Positions 1 to 8,551 are shown, counted from the stretch's first letter. The stretch: DNA of 64,000 nt from Lactobacillus helsingborgensis (GCF_000970855.1 NZ_KQ034046.1:530084-594083); one strand, 5' to 3'. The notes: generated by a model not told the origin, from the sequence alone. Numbers and translations: made by a program.

Positions 1-1
1 T

Positions 2-1255
2 GCTTTACCGGGAGAAACGGTGGAAGCCAAGATTTTAAAAGTAAAGAAACACTTTGCTTTTGCTAAAATTGAACAAATTATCAAGGAAAGCCCTGACCGG
101 GTTAATATTAAGCTCAATCAGTGGGTTCAAACTGGCTTGGCATCTTTAGCACACGTTAAATACGATAAGCAGTTGGAATTTAAACGTAATCAAGTAGTAA
201 ATTTACTGCAAAAAGCACATTTAGATGATGTCAAAGTGGGCGAGACCTTGCCTAGTCCTGAAGAAACAGGTTACCGTAATAAGGCACAAGTGCCTGTTCG
301 TGAAGTTAAAGGTCAGCTTGAAATTGGCTTTTTTAGAAAACATTCACACGACTTAGTGCCTCTGACCAATTTCTTTACTACTGATCCTGAAATTGACCGC
401 GTTTTAGTTGCTGTGCGTGACATTTTAAGACAGTATCATGTTCCAGCATACGATGAAATTCATAATCAGGGTGAAGTCAGGTACTTGGACATTCGCCGGA
501 GTAAAGCGACTGGTGAAATTATGGTCATCTTAGTTTGTCTGCACAAGGATTTTCCGCAACTACCTAAAGTAGCAGAGACAATTAAGCAAATTGCTGGTGT
601 CACTAGCTTAGTATTGAATTATAACCCGAAGAAGACCAATGTTATTTTGGGCAAAGTTGATTATTTGATCTTTGGTAAACCACAAATTACGGATCAAATA
701 GGTGATGTTAAGTTTAAGATTTCCCCTGAAAGTTTCTTTCAAATCAATTCACTGCAGACTCCTCGCTTATATGATTTAGCTATTAAAAAAGCTGATTTGC
801 AACCTGATGATATTGTGATTGATGCCTATTCAGGTATTGGAACTATTGGTTTAAGTGTTGCCAAGCACGTTAAATCTGTCCGTGGAATTGAAAGCGTGTC
901 TGACGCGGTGAAAGATGCCAATAATAATGCTAAGTTGAATAGTATCAGTAATGCTAAATATGTGACTGGTAAGGCAGAAGAAGTGATGCCAAGATGGGCA
1001 GCTAAGGGGATAAAAGCTGATGTCATCTTTGTCGACCCACCACGCAAAGGGTTAACACCAGAATTTATTGAAGCAGCAGTAAAAACTAGTCCGAAGAAGA
1101 TTGTCTATATTTCATGTAATCCCGCAACCATGATTCGTGATTTGCAGGAATTTATGAATGAAGGCTACACCTTTAATCAAATCGATCCTGTTGACATGTT
1201 TCCACAAACACCGCATGTTGAGGCGGTAACGGTATTGGAACGGGCTAGGAAATGA
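2..1255 (+). CDS. rlmD: 23S rRNA (uracil-5-)-methyltransferase, RlmD/TrmA family (5' partial)
   Basis: SAM-dependent methyltransferase that makes 5-methyluridine in 23S rRNA. The frame is open to the left edge of the window (reading ALPGETVEAKIL at the start), so the gene begins outside; the GTG at position 20 is an internal codon. The visible N-terminal part is the end of a TRAM RNA-binding domain. The C-terminal half has the SAM motif DAYSGIGT, the motif VDPPRKG and the catalytic-cysteine motif ISCNPAT. It ends with TGA at 1253-1255. A second full-length paralogue lies on the minus strand at 40665-42041. The family is certain; the exact target uridine is inferred. Confidence 0.9.
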   Translation, partial: ALPGETVEAKILKVKKHFAFAKIEQIIKESPDRVNIKLNQWVQTGLASLAHVKYDKQLEFKRNQVVNLLQKAHLDDVKVGETLPSPEETGYRNKAQVPVREVKGQLEIGFFRKHSHDLVPLTNFFTTDPEIDRVLVAVRDILRQYHVPAYDEIHNQGEVRYLDIRRSKATGEIMVILVCLHKDFPQLPKVAETIKQIAGVTSLVLNYNPKKTNVILGKVDYLIFGKPQITDQIGDVKFKISPESFFQINSLQTPRLYDLAIKKADLQPDDIVIDAYSGIGTIGLSVAKHVKSVRGIESVSDAVKDANNNAKLNSISNAKYVTGKAEEVMPRWAAKGIKADVIFVDPPRKGLTPEFIEAAVKTSPKKIVYISCNPATMIRDLQEFMNEGYTFNQIDPVDMFPQTPHVEAVTVLERARK

Positions 1256-1709
1256 ATACTATACCTGTGTGGTGGGATTGATTAAATAAAATTGTTTAAC
1301 TATTTAGATATGTCTCACACTATTTATACCAATAACTTTAATGAACTTACACTTAGGTAACTCATTGATAGGAATAAACCACCTTGCCAATTAGTATGTA
1401 ATTTAAGCTCAAAAATTGATGATAGATTTTATAATTAATTACGATAAAATTATAAAATAATAATAATAACATTACTTTTAAAAGCAGACAGCTAATAAAG
1501 CAAGAAAATGAGTGTTTATTTTAGATGAATTTAAAGCTAATTATCAAAAACAAATTTGTTAAAGAAATAAGTGTCTTAGTTACTCAGCGGATCAAGAACT
1601 GCAAAAAAAAATAATCTGCTTTAGCTACATAGCTAAGACAAATCTTAGCAACTAATAATACTAGCCACACAATATCACATATTGATAGTTTACATTATAT
1701 AGGCTAATT
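1256..1709. other. AT-rich intergenic stretch, no intact gene
   Basis: No supported intact gene is seen. On the minus strand a short open stretch of 28 codons ending near 1304 (reading INELPKCKFIKVIGINSVRH before the stop) looks like the tail of a lost gene, but it has no start or ribosome site. The rest is AT-rich sequence with stops in all frames. Confidence 0.4.
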
Positions 1710-1868
1710 GAAGGCTTCTTTAACAAACACAGATGGAATTTTTATGGCTTTGAGAAAAGTTTAAATAAAGGAGTCGAAGAATGTAATCATAGCCTACATC
1801 AGAAAAGAATCAAGATTAAACTGAAAGGACTAGCTCCCAATGAATATTGTGAGTTAGTCCTCAGTTAG
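1710..1868 (+). pseudogene. IS3-family transposase (OrfB) C-terminal remnant
   Basis: Reads 52 codons that include WNFYGFEKSL, then QKRIKIKLKGLAPNEY, then a stop. This matches the C-terminal end of the fragment at 46542-46760, which has MFYGFEKQFK and QKRIKIKLKGLTPIEY. About 16 codons between the two motifs are missing here, so it is an internally deleted fossil of the same IS. There is no start codon and no visible inverted end. Confidence 0.75.
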
Positions 1869-2096
1869 CAACTAAGAATTATTATAATTTTAGAGTTGAT
1901 AGCAGATCGGAATTGATACTCCTTTGGCTTTTAGTCCTTACGGAGCATTGCTATAGTTTGAATGAGTTGTGAAAGTGCGACTCAGTTCCTGATATTAATT
2001 CAATCGGGATAAAATAAAAGATTGTAAATCTAATATCATAATTCATGAGATAAAAGTAAACAGAGCCAAGTATTGCATTTGGTATAGAATGTAATT
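1869..2096. other. Intergenic, nothing recognised
   Basis: AT-rich spacer between the IS fossil and the convergent gene ending at 2097. No gene, RNA or clear terminator is seen. Confidence 0.4.
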
Positions 2097-2702
2097 TCAA
2101 ATTGGATCAAGTGAAATACTTTTTTCTTTAGGTATTTTTATATCTAGTAATGAATTTAGTATAGTAATTGATTCGTTTACTTTTGAATCATCACTAAAAA
2201 TTTGGTAGTCCATATCAGGGTTATTTTCTGTTACTGAAAGATGAATTTTGTTTCGATATTTTCTATTATTGTCAATTTTTTCAATTAGTGAACGTTTAAG
2301 TAATTTCTTTTCTTTTATTATTTTATCTCTCTCATTTGCTGACTTGTTATACATATCGGGAAACATTAAACATAGTAAAGCTTGTTCAATTTCAAAAGAA
2401 ATGATTAATAATTGTTTGTTAATCATGCAATTCAAAGGAAATGAAAGATAAAGTTCTTTCTTTGCGTGTATGTAAAACTCAAGTAACTGATAAGAATATG
2501 AAATATTTCTTATTGTATTTAAATCTTTCTCGGGGATATCAGAAGTATCATTAGAACAAAAATAAGTTTTTAGAGTATCAGTTATTGTATCTATTGGCTT
2601 ACCATAACTAGCATATTTAGATGGTGAATCCTCATTATTTTCACGAGCCGCCTGAGCCTCCAGCAGGTGATAAAAATATGAATCGCTATTAATTTCTGGC
2701 AT
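2097..2702 (-). CDS. Hypothetical helical protein with an HEPN-like motif
   Basis: A 201-residue protein with no confident family. It has a good ribosome site (AGGAGA) about 8 bases before ATG 2702. The sequence is soluble and predicted mainly helical, with a charged segment at about residues 121-150 followed by R147-K-Y-R-N-K-I-H154. The R-x6-H spacing resembles the Rx4-6H motif of HEPN ribonuclease domains, but the rest of the fold is not recognisable by eye. It lies alone in a decayed AT-rich zone 1.1 kb from an orphan TIR-like gene. A role in defence or toxicity is only an inference. The reading frame itself is convincing because of its length and ribosome site. Confidence 0.65.
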   Translation of the reverse strand: MPEINSDSYFYHLLEAQAARENNEDSPSKYASYGKPIDTITDTLKTYFCSNDTSDIPEKDLNTIRNISYSYQLLEFYIHAKKELYLSFPLNCMINKQLLIISFEIEQALLCLMFPDMYNKSANERDKIIKEKKLLKRSLIEKIDNNRKYRNKIHLSVTENNPDMDYQIFSDDSKVNESITILNSLLDIKIPKEKSISLDPI

Positions 2703-3030
2703 TATTATATCTCCTATCCTAATTTAAAATGTTATATGTTTATATATTTTTATAATAACTAATAATCTTAAAAAGTCAAATTGATTAAAAAAGTGGTGAT
2801 TATATCCATTATAAAAGTATTTTATATATGGTAATCATAAGAATATATATAGATATATAGGGCAATAAATTATATTTAATATTAAAAAAGGAGAAACATA
2901 TGTAGGAACTTTGAAAAAGCTACCGCAATCTCCTTATATTTTATTAAAGAATATTTCTTATTAATGCTGCTGATAGAATTTTATTCTTAAACGGTTTGAT
3001 TGAGCATCAGTATAAAAAATAGTTTAATTT
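2703..3030. other. AT-rich intergenic stretch
   Basis: No gene is supported. At 2890-2905 there is a ribosome-site-like GGAGAAACAT followed by ATG and immediately TAG, which may be a dead start. Otherwise only AT-rich sequence is seen. Confidence 0.4.
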
Positions 3031-3213
3031 TTATTGTTCAGTAACTTGGCTTCTTAACATGAATTGAGCTATTAAAATTGAGCTAAACATTTGTTCAATA
3101 TAACTTAGTTTGTGGTGCTTTTGATCTCTTCGTGACATTTCATGATCATTAATAATATATTCCATATAGACTTTTAAATATTCTTGTACAAATGGCAAAA
3201 TAATGTTATTATT
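3031..3213 (-). pseudogene. Gene remnant, minus-strand open frame of 60 codons
   Basis: On the minus strand a frame open from 3213 to the TAA at 3031-3033 reads through FVQEYLKVYMEYIINDHEMS and SYIEQMFSSILIAQFML. It is coding-like (amphipathic and charged), but it has no ATG near its beginning. The only early start is a TTG at 3198 with no ribosome site, and a TAG lies just upstream. I read it as the C-terminal remnant of a lost gene. The family is not recognised. Confidence 0.4.
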
Positions 3214-3791
3214 CTAAACTTTAATTAAAAGTTAAGTTGAAAGGTGACATTATTTATCTGTGTTAATCACTTTTTTAATATCAATTTACTTAAATACGAC
3301 ATTGTTTAAATGATTGAAGAAGATCGAAATAATACTTTAAGAATATTGAGGTAAGTGATATCCAAGATTTCTGTTTCTTAAATTTAAGGTTGCAGACATC
3401 TGATGACCTTGACCTTATAAAGTCACTGAATATTATATTAAAGGAACTAGTCATGTTCGTTAAATCATGATAGTAATCTAAAAGCAAAAAAATATTTAAC
3501 AAAATAACATTTTCAACAATTTAAATAATAGAATGATATTGCATAAGTAAATTTCTTAATTTTTTAAATAACTCTTTTTTTCTAAGTGTTTAAAAGCTGT
3601 GATGCGTTACAGAAATTGAAATTACTAAGAAATTTGCATTTGTTCACTTATATTTTTAACTACGTAATGATATGAGTTAATTGGTTATAGTGGATGCAAA
3701 AGTATAAGCCATTTATATCTTACTAAAAAAATAATTTGCTATGTTTGTTATTTGAACATATAATATAACTATATATATAAGGAGGATTAAA
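3214..3791. other. AT-rich intergenic stretch before the TIR-like gene
   Basis: No coding region is supported. The last 60 bases are probably promoter and leader for the downstream gene (several TATA-type boxes at 3757-3778, then AAGGAGG at 3779-3785). Confidence 0.4.
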
Positions 3792-4313
3792 ATGAGTATA
3801 CCTGTTTTTTTAAGTCATCCAAGACCAATTAATAATATTCAATCAGATTTTATCGAAAAATTATCTAACAAGTTATCAGGTTCAGGGTTTGAACCTCTAA
3901 CATTAGGGGTAAATAGGTATGATATGAAAGCACCCCTGGAAGGTATAATAACTCTTATGAATAACACATATGGTTTGATAACTGTAGCTTTAAAAAGGGC
4001 TCATATCAAAAAAGGAATGGACAGTCCACAAACCAAACATCCTAAAATTATTTCTGATAAGTGGCTAACTAGTCCATATTGTCAAATTGAAACGGCAATG
4101 GGTTATCAGTCGGGATTACCTGTTTTAATATTAAAGGAGAAAGGTGTTCTAGAAGAAGGTGTTTTAGAAAAAGGTGTCACAGGTGGATATATTTCAGAAA
4201 TTGATTTGAGTGAATCTTGTGATAAATATCTTAATTCTAATGAGTTCAAAGGTTTACTAGCACAATGGAAAATTGCAGTTATGAAACAATACGGGAAGGA
4301 TTTGAATAGTTAA
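3792..4313 (+). CDS. TIR-like domain protein, orphan (candidate defence effector)
   Basis: A 173-residue single-domain protein with a very strong ribosome site (AAGGAGG). The N-terminus IPVFLSHPRP resembles the first strand and AA loop of TIR/SEFIR-like domains. The segment SPYCQIETAMGYQSGLPVLI places a glutamate (E100) where TIR and nucleoside-deoxyribosyltransferase-like NAD hydrolases carry the catalytic glutamate, followed by the typical G-x-P-V-L strand. The C-terminus is helical and charged. Many bacterial TIR proteins degrade NAD+ or make cyclic ADP-ribose signals in anti-phage defence. No Thoeris-type ThsA, cyclase or Argonaute partner is nearby, so it is an orphan. The fold assignment is by motif only. 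The alternative is a metabolic deoxyribosyltransferase-like enzyme. Confidence 0.6.
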   Translation: MSIPVFLSHPRPINNIQSDFIEKLSNKLSGSGFEPLTLGVNRYDMKAPLEGIITLMNNTYGLITVALKRAHIKKGMDSPQTKHPKIISDKWLTSPYCQIETAMGYQSGLPVLILKEKGVLEEGVLEKGVTGGYISEIDLSESCDKYLNSNEFKGLLAQWKIAVMKQYGKDLNS

Positions 4314-4386
4314 TTTTGACGCCTTATTTATAACCTATAAAATTAAAGAGATAATTAATAACTTTTTTGAGCATACAATTTTTTAA

Positions 4387-4620
4387 AGAGTAATAAATGA
4401 AATTACGGAAAAGGATAAAATATTTGATAAAGAAGCTGAATTTGTTAATTTTAACAAAAGTATAAATGACATAAGTGCAATGTTAGTGGATGTATCTGTT
4501 GAAGATAATTCTAGTATTTTCAAGTTACCGTGTTCTGAAATAAACAGATTTTTTAAAACATTTAATAAGTATTTAAGCCCATTGATAGTAAGAGTATTCA
4601 AAATTATCATCAAAAGATGA
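4387..4620 (+). pseudogene. Remnant downstream of the TIR-like gene, unknown family
   Basis: The frame reads 77 codons, including DKIFDKEAEFVNFNKS and CSEINRFFKTFNKY, then TGA at 4618-4620. It has no ATG. The same frame continues upstream through a TAA at 4384-4386 (reading KIKEIINNFFEHTIF before it). This looks like a small gene that followed the TIR-like gene and has been broken by a nonsense change or loss of its start. The protein is not recognised. Confidence 0.4.
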
Positions 4621-4713
4621 TAATTTGGGTCCATTTTTAAGTCTTTGAGTTAAAAAGTATCAAATTACTTATTTATTGTATTCATGTTTAATTCAGGAGT
4701 GCAAAGAAAAGTT

Positions 4714-4921
4714 ATGAGATTATGGTATCAAGACATAATTTTGCGACTGCCTAGGCAACAGTTATTAGGACAACACCGCGAAATTGCCGCTTTGCGCGGA
4801 TGTGGCTTGGGCAAACAGCATGCTACCGTTATTATGTTTTTCAATATACCCAGAACATGATGATGCATATTTACAAAGTTGTTTGGATAATTTGCACCAA
4901 AAAGGAATTGATTTGTATTAA
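4714..4921 (+). pseudogene. Pyrimidine-dimer DNA glycosylase-like gene, deleted and frameshifted
   Basis: Starts at ATG 4714 and reads MRLWYQDIILRLPRQQLLGQ then HREIAALRGCGLGKQHATV, which I recognise as the conserved N-terminus of the small endonuclease V/pyrimidine-dimer-glycosylase-like family of Firmicutes (RLPRQQLLGQHRE signature). The frame then shifts. The other frame reads YPEHDDAYLQSCLDNLHQKG before its TAA, which matches the C-terminal end of the same family. The middle of the gene is missing, so the product would be non-functional. The family name is from memory of the signature and was not checked by search. Confidence 0.65.
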
Positions 4922-4997
4922 GTTCGGTTTGTTAAAAAGCAGAAGATTGACATTGAATGAAGACATTTTCCTAAATTTCTTTTTAAGAAACGTAAGA

Positions 4998-5037
4998 AAA
5001 AAAGTTGAGCACTTTGATATGAATGCTCAACTTTTTT
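4998..5037. terminator. Bidirectional intrinsic terminator
   Basis: Inverted repeat AAAAAGTTGAGCA / TGCTCAACTTTTT with an 11-base loop, and U/A tracts on both sides. It can end transcription from the left and from the convergent DUF3021 gene at 5053. Confidence 0.75.
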
Positions 5038-5052
5038 GACATTGTAATTAGA

Positions 5053-5511
5053 TTACTCTTTTTTGATTTTATGATTAATATTTGCAATTTCCTTTGCAAT
5101 TTTATGGTAATTATAATACCAGCAAATCAAGTAGATGATGACAAAAATCACAGTAAATTTTGTGAAGTTAATCAAGTCTAACGAAACCCAACCAGCTAAA
5201 AGGGCCAAAAAAGCAAACCCAAAATAGTAGGTGAAGAAATTTATAACTGTTTTCTTTAATAATGACCAATGGTTAATAGTGAAGATAAAACTGCCAAAAC
5301 CGAAAAATATTCCAGTGACCGCCCAAAGAATAATTGAAGCGGTAAAAGCATTAAGCAAATTGCTAAAGTTTGTCGTAAAAGATGGACTGGATGGAACATA
5401 AACTGCGCTATGTGATGCATAACTGCAAAAGATAGAAATCATTAAACCAATGAAGATGCCTTCAGTAGCAAAAGTAAACAAATAATTGATAAATCTCTTG
5501 GTGTTTTTCAT
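5053..5511 (-). CDS. DUF3021 family membrane protein
   Basis: A 152-residue protein with four predicted membrane segments (about residues 9-31, 53-76, 88-108, 112-132) and a charged C-terminal tail. DUF3021 proteins are small four-helix membrane proteins that almost always follow a LytTR regulator gene. Here the start ATG (5511) overlaps the stop of the LytTR gene by 4 bases (ATGA), so the two are translationally coupled. It probably modulates the regulator or senses the membrane, but the mechanism is unknown. Assignment rests on topology and partner gene. Confidence 0.8.
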   Translation of the reverse strand: MKNTKRFINYLFTFATEGIFIGLMISIFCSYASHSAVYVPSSPSFTTNFSNLLNAFTASIILWAVTGIFFGFGSFIFTINHWSLLKKTVINFFTYYFGFAFLALLAGWVSLDLINFTKFTVIFVIIYLICWYYNYHKIAKEIANINHKIKKE

Positions 5512-5942
5512 ATTCCTAACCTCTCTTTCAGGTTCTTAATATTTCTTCTTGATATTTGTACGCGATGCTTATTGGTCAGAACAACATCGATTAACCCATT
5601 ATTAAGTAATTCAAGGTGATCGATGTGTTGATAATTAAATATAGCGCTGCGTGAAGCTTCAATAAAATAGTTCGGTAGATCTACTTTCAAATTTGATAAA
5701 CGATCATTATATGTAAGTTGCTGCTTTTCTGTATAAACATTAATATCTCTATTAGCAACTTCAAGTGAATAAATGTCTTCAAATTGAATTGGATAAATTT
5801 GAGATTGATAATGGCACCATAATGAATTTTCGGACTGTGCTAATTTTTGCAAAAGTTCATTAATTGCTGGTGTCATTTTTTTGATCCATAATTCACCGTG
5901 CTCTTCACTAATATTAGGGTCGACGTGACAATTAATTTTCAT
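5508..5942 (-). CDS. LytTR-domain DNA-binding regulator
   Basis: A 144-residue protein. The N-terminal third (1-45) is helical. The C-terminal part (about 45-142) is a LytTR DNA-binding domain, with YPIQFEDIYSLEVANRDI, then LPNYFIEASRSAIFN, and the final VVLTNKHRVQISRRNIKNL that is typical of the family's last strands. No receiver domain is present. The ribosome site AAGGAG precedes ATG 5942. It forms an operon with the DUF3021 gene, the usual arrangement of this regulator pair in lactic acid bacteria. Such pairs often control their own operon or a nearby ABC transporter, but none is seen here. Confidence 0.85.
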   Translation of the reverse strand: MKINCHVDPNISEEHGELWIKKMTPAINELLQKLAQSENSLWCHYQSQIYPIQFEDIYSLEVANRDINVYTEKQQLTYNDRLSNLKVDLPNYFIEASRSAIFNYQHIDHLELLNNGLIDVVLTNKHRVQISRRNIKNLKERLGI

Positions 5943-6151
5943 TTTTGGTTTCTCCTTCCTGTTAATAAGTATAGTAGATGACTTTCATTTTTATCCCAGA
6001 TTACTGCAAATGGTGAAATAAATGTCATCAATGGTTACTAAATTTGTGTTTCTGGTTGAAATTTAGCTTTTATAATTAAAAGAGGGTTTGAGTGCATGAA
6101 TATACTAAAGTATAATTTAAAAGAAAAAGTTTTTTACTTAAAAGGATGAAG

Positions 6152-6689
6152 ATGATGCAAGAAATTAATGAATTAAGGTTAGATTGTGCATTTAAACAAA
6201 AAGAGGACTACATATAATACTAGCTTCAATTTTTATTTGGCTAGTCATTGCAATTATTCACTTTTCATCTATGCCAATATTAACGAAAAATCTCTTTACT
6301 TTTGTTTGTGCTGCAGTTTTATTGCCTTTATCTTATTTTGTTTCTAAGCTAATTAATGTTGATTTTCAAAACAAAAGTAATCCATTAACTGAGTTGGGAA
6401 TACTGTTTTCTGTTAACCAAGCACTGTATTTGCTAATTGCGATGTGGATTTATCCAACTATACCAGAAAAAATGCTTATGATTTTAGCAATTATTTTTGG
6501 CGCACATTTATTACCATATAGTTGGCTTTATAGGTCTCGGGTTTATTTTACTTTGTCGATTTCAATAACCTTTTTGGCTTTGATCATTGGACTAAACTTT
6601 GAGCCAGCAATTTTGGCTTGACAATGATGGGAATTGAAATAGTCTTTTCTTTAGCTTTAATATGGGAAAATAGGCAATTAAAGTCTTAG
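6152..6689 (+). pseudogene. DUF7010-like membrane protein gene with two frameshifts
   Basis: An ATG at 6152 or 6155 after AAAGGATG reads MQEINELRLDCAFKQK. It stops after an A-rich run near 6200, where loss of one base moves the frame. The next frame continues as GLHIILASIFIWLVIAIIHF and an intact membrane region up to a TGA at 6619-6621. A second shift restores VFSLALIWENRQLKS up to TAG 6687-6689. Joined, this is a four- to six-helix membrane protein of about 175 residues; the N-terminal GLHxILASxxIW pattern resembles DUF7010. The 116-residue open piece starting at ATG 6271 is therefore probably not an independent gene. Sequencing error in the A-run is an alternative for the first shift. Confidence 0.6.
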
Positions 6690-7018
6690 TTTGATAAAAA
6701 CTATATTTAGAGCAGTGATATTAATCATCTGCTATTTTTTTATGACTTAATAAATACGAAATAATATTTAGTTGTATTTAGAAAAGCAAATTTGAATATT
6801 TTAAAACTAAAATGTTTAGTTTTAAAAAGCTTAATACTATAAATAATTAAGCGGATACAAATAATAAAAATATAAATTAGATCAATAAAACTATTATAGT
6901 ATACCTACTAATTTATAAAATTAAAATAATCATCACACACATATATATTCAAAGTGTATAATTTAATTAAGGTTTTTAACATAATGATTAAAGTTGAAGA
7001 CAAAAGGAAATTTATTAT
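6690..7018. other. AT-rich region with probable promoter of hsdM
   Basis: No gene is seen. A TATAAT hexamer at 6957-6962 about 60 bases before the hsdM start is a likely -10 box, though the -35 region is weak. The ribosome site AAAAGGA precedes the hsdM ATG. Confidence 0.4.
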
Positions 7019-8551
7019 ATGGCAACAAATACAAAAGAATTAAATATAGAAAACAAACTGTGGGAAACTGCAAACGCACTAAGAGGAAGTATGGATGCCT
7101 CTGAATATCGTAATGTAGTTTTAGGATTGATTTTTTTAAAATATGTTTCCGATGCTTTCGAAGCTAGACGAAATGAATTATTAAAAACAGAATTTCCAGA
7201 AGATGCAGAAGATCCTGATATGTATCTTTCTGAAAATATTTTTTGGGTACCGAAAAAAGCACGTTGGGAATTGATTAAAGATTCTGCTAAATCACCTAAA
7301 ATAGGTGAAATTATTGATAATGCCATGGATGCTTTAGAAAAAAATAATGATTCTTTGCGCGGTGTATTGAGTAAGAATTACGCCTCGCCTGACTTAGATA
7401 AAACCCGGTTGGGCGAAGTCGTTGATTTAATCTCTGATATCAGTTTAGGAAACGAAAAAGCTAAGCAATCTGATGTGCTGGGACGTGTCTATGAGTATTT
7501 TTTAAATGAGTTTGCTTCGCAGGAAGGAAAAAAGGGAGGGGAGTTTTATACTCCTCGGTCTATTGTACGAATACTAGTAGAAATGATTGAACCTTATAAA
7601 GGCAGAATTTATGATCCTTGCTGCGGTTCTGGTGGGATGTTTGTTCAATCAGATAAATTTGTGCAGGAACATCAAGGAAAGATTAATGATCTTTCGGTAT
7701 ATGGAGAAGAATCAAACCCGACCACTTGGAAATTAGCTAAGATGAATTTAGCTATTCGTGGTATTGATAATAATCTTGGACCTCATCAGGGCGATACTTT
7801 TCTCAACGATTTACATAAAGGTGAAAGATTTGATTTTATCCTGGCTAATCCGCCATTCAATGTTAAAAACTGGAATGGAGAAAAGCTGAGAGAAGATGCA
7901 CGTTGGAAATATGGAGTACCCCCAACCGGTAATGCTAATTATGCATGGATAGAGCACATAATTAGTAAATTAGCGCCTAATGGCAAGGCTGGCTTTGTTT
8001 TGGCAAACGGAGCGTTATCGACTTCTACAAAGGACGAATATGCTATTCGTAAAGCAATTTTAGAAGACGATAAAATTGATGCTATTGTAGCTTTGCCTGA
8101 TAAGATGTTCTATTCTACAGGAATTCCAGTTTCATTATGGTTTATCGACATGGATAAAGCTTCTCAAGGAGAACGGGTTCGTAAAGGGGAAACTTTATTT
8201 ATCGATGCACGTAATCTTGGTGAAATGGTGGACCGAACTCACCGAGAATTTTCTAAAGAGGATATTGCTAAGGTAGCTGACACTTATCATGCCTATCGTG
8301 GAACTAACAAGCAGAAGTATGAAGATGTTGCAGGCTTTTGCAAAATAGCTTCTTTAGATGAGATTGCAAAAAACGATTATGTTTTGACTCCGGGGCGTTA
8401 TGTTGGTTTAGCCAAACAAGAAGATGATGGTGAACCTTATGAAGTTAAAATGGCACGCCTTACTGGCGAATTAAAAAAGGAATTTGCTGAAAGCGATAAA
8501 CTTCAATCTCAAATAAAAGACGTTTTAAAGGAGCTTGGATATGAAATTTAG
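7019..8551 (+). CDS. hsdM: Type I restriction-modification system, methyltransferase subunit HsdM
   Basis: A 510-residue N6-adenine methyltransferase subunit that forms the M2S core with HsdS. It has an N-terminal helical HsdM domain (residues 1-135), the SAM-binding motif DPCCGSGGMF (about 200) and the catalytic motif NPPFN (about 280). The C-terminal helical region contacts HsdS. Length is normal for the family. Start ATG 7019 has a good AAAAGGA ribosome site. The stop overlaps the first hsdS start (8541) by 11 bases, so M and S are translationally coupled. It is the first gene of the restriction operon. Confidence 0.95.
   Translation: MATNTKELNIENKLWETANALRGSMDASEYRNVVLGLIFLKYVSDAFEARRNELLKTEFPEDAEDPDMYLSENIFWVPKKARWELIKDSAKSPKIGEIIDNAMDALEKNNDSLRGVLSKNYASPDLDKTRLGEVVDLISDISLGNEKAKQSDVLGRVYEYFLNEFASQEGKKGGEFYTPRSIVRILVEMIEPYKGRIYDPCCGSGGMFVQSDKFVQEHQGKINDLSVYGEESNPTTWKLAKMNLAIRGIDNNLGPHQGDTFLNDLHKGERFDFILANPPFNVKNWNGEKLREDARWKYGVPPTGNANYAWIEHIISKLAPNGKAGFVLANGALSTSTKDEYAIRKAILEDDKIDAIVALPDKMFYSTGIPVSLWFIDMDKASQGERVRKGETLFIDARNLGEMVDRTHREFSKEDIAKVADTYHAYRGTNKQKYEDVAGFCKIASLDEIAKNDYVLTPGRYVGLAKQEDDGEPYEVKMARLTGELKKEFAESDKLQSQIKDVLKELGYEI

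Noticed and set aside
20-1255. Start at GTG 20 for the first methyltransferase
   Set aside because: The TRAM domain reads in frame to the window edge; the GTG codes an internal valine.
3290-3502. Minus-strand 70-codon frame upstream of the TIR-like gene
   Set aside because: No ribosome site and a composition that follows the local AT bias; no motif recognised.
4383-4634. Minus-strand 83-codon frame below the TIR-like gene
   Set aside because: The plus-strand frame at 4387-4620 is more protein-like; the minus-strand frame has no start signal.
4800-5039. Open frame of 79 codons
   Set aside because: It runs in the wrong frame through the broken glycosylase-like gene and the following terminator hairpin.
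6271-6621. A 116-residue membrane protein starting at ATG 6271
   Set aside because: The coding sequence clearly continues upstream in the same frame (GLHIILASIFIW) and has no ribosome site at 6271; it is the middle of a frameshifted gene.
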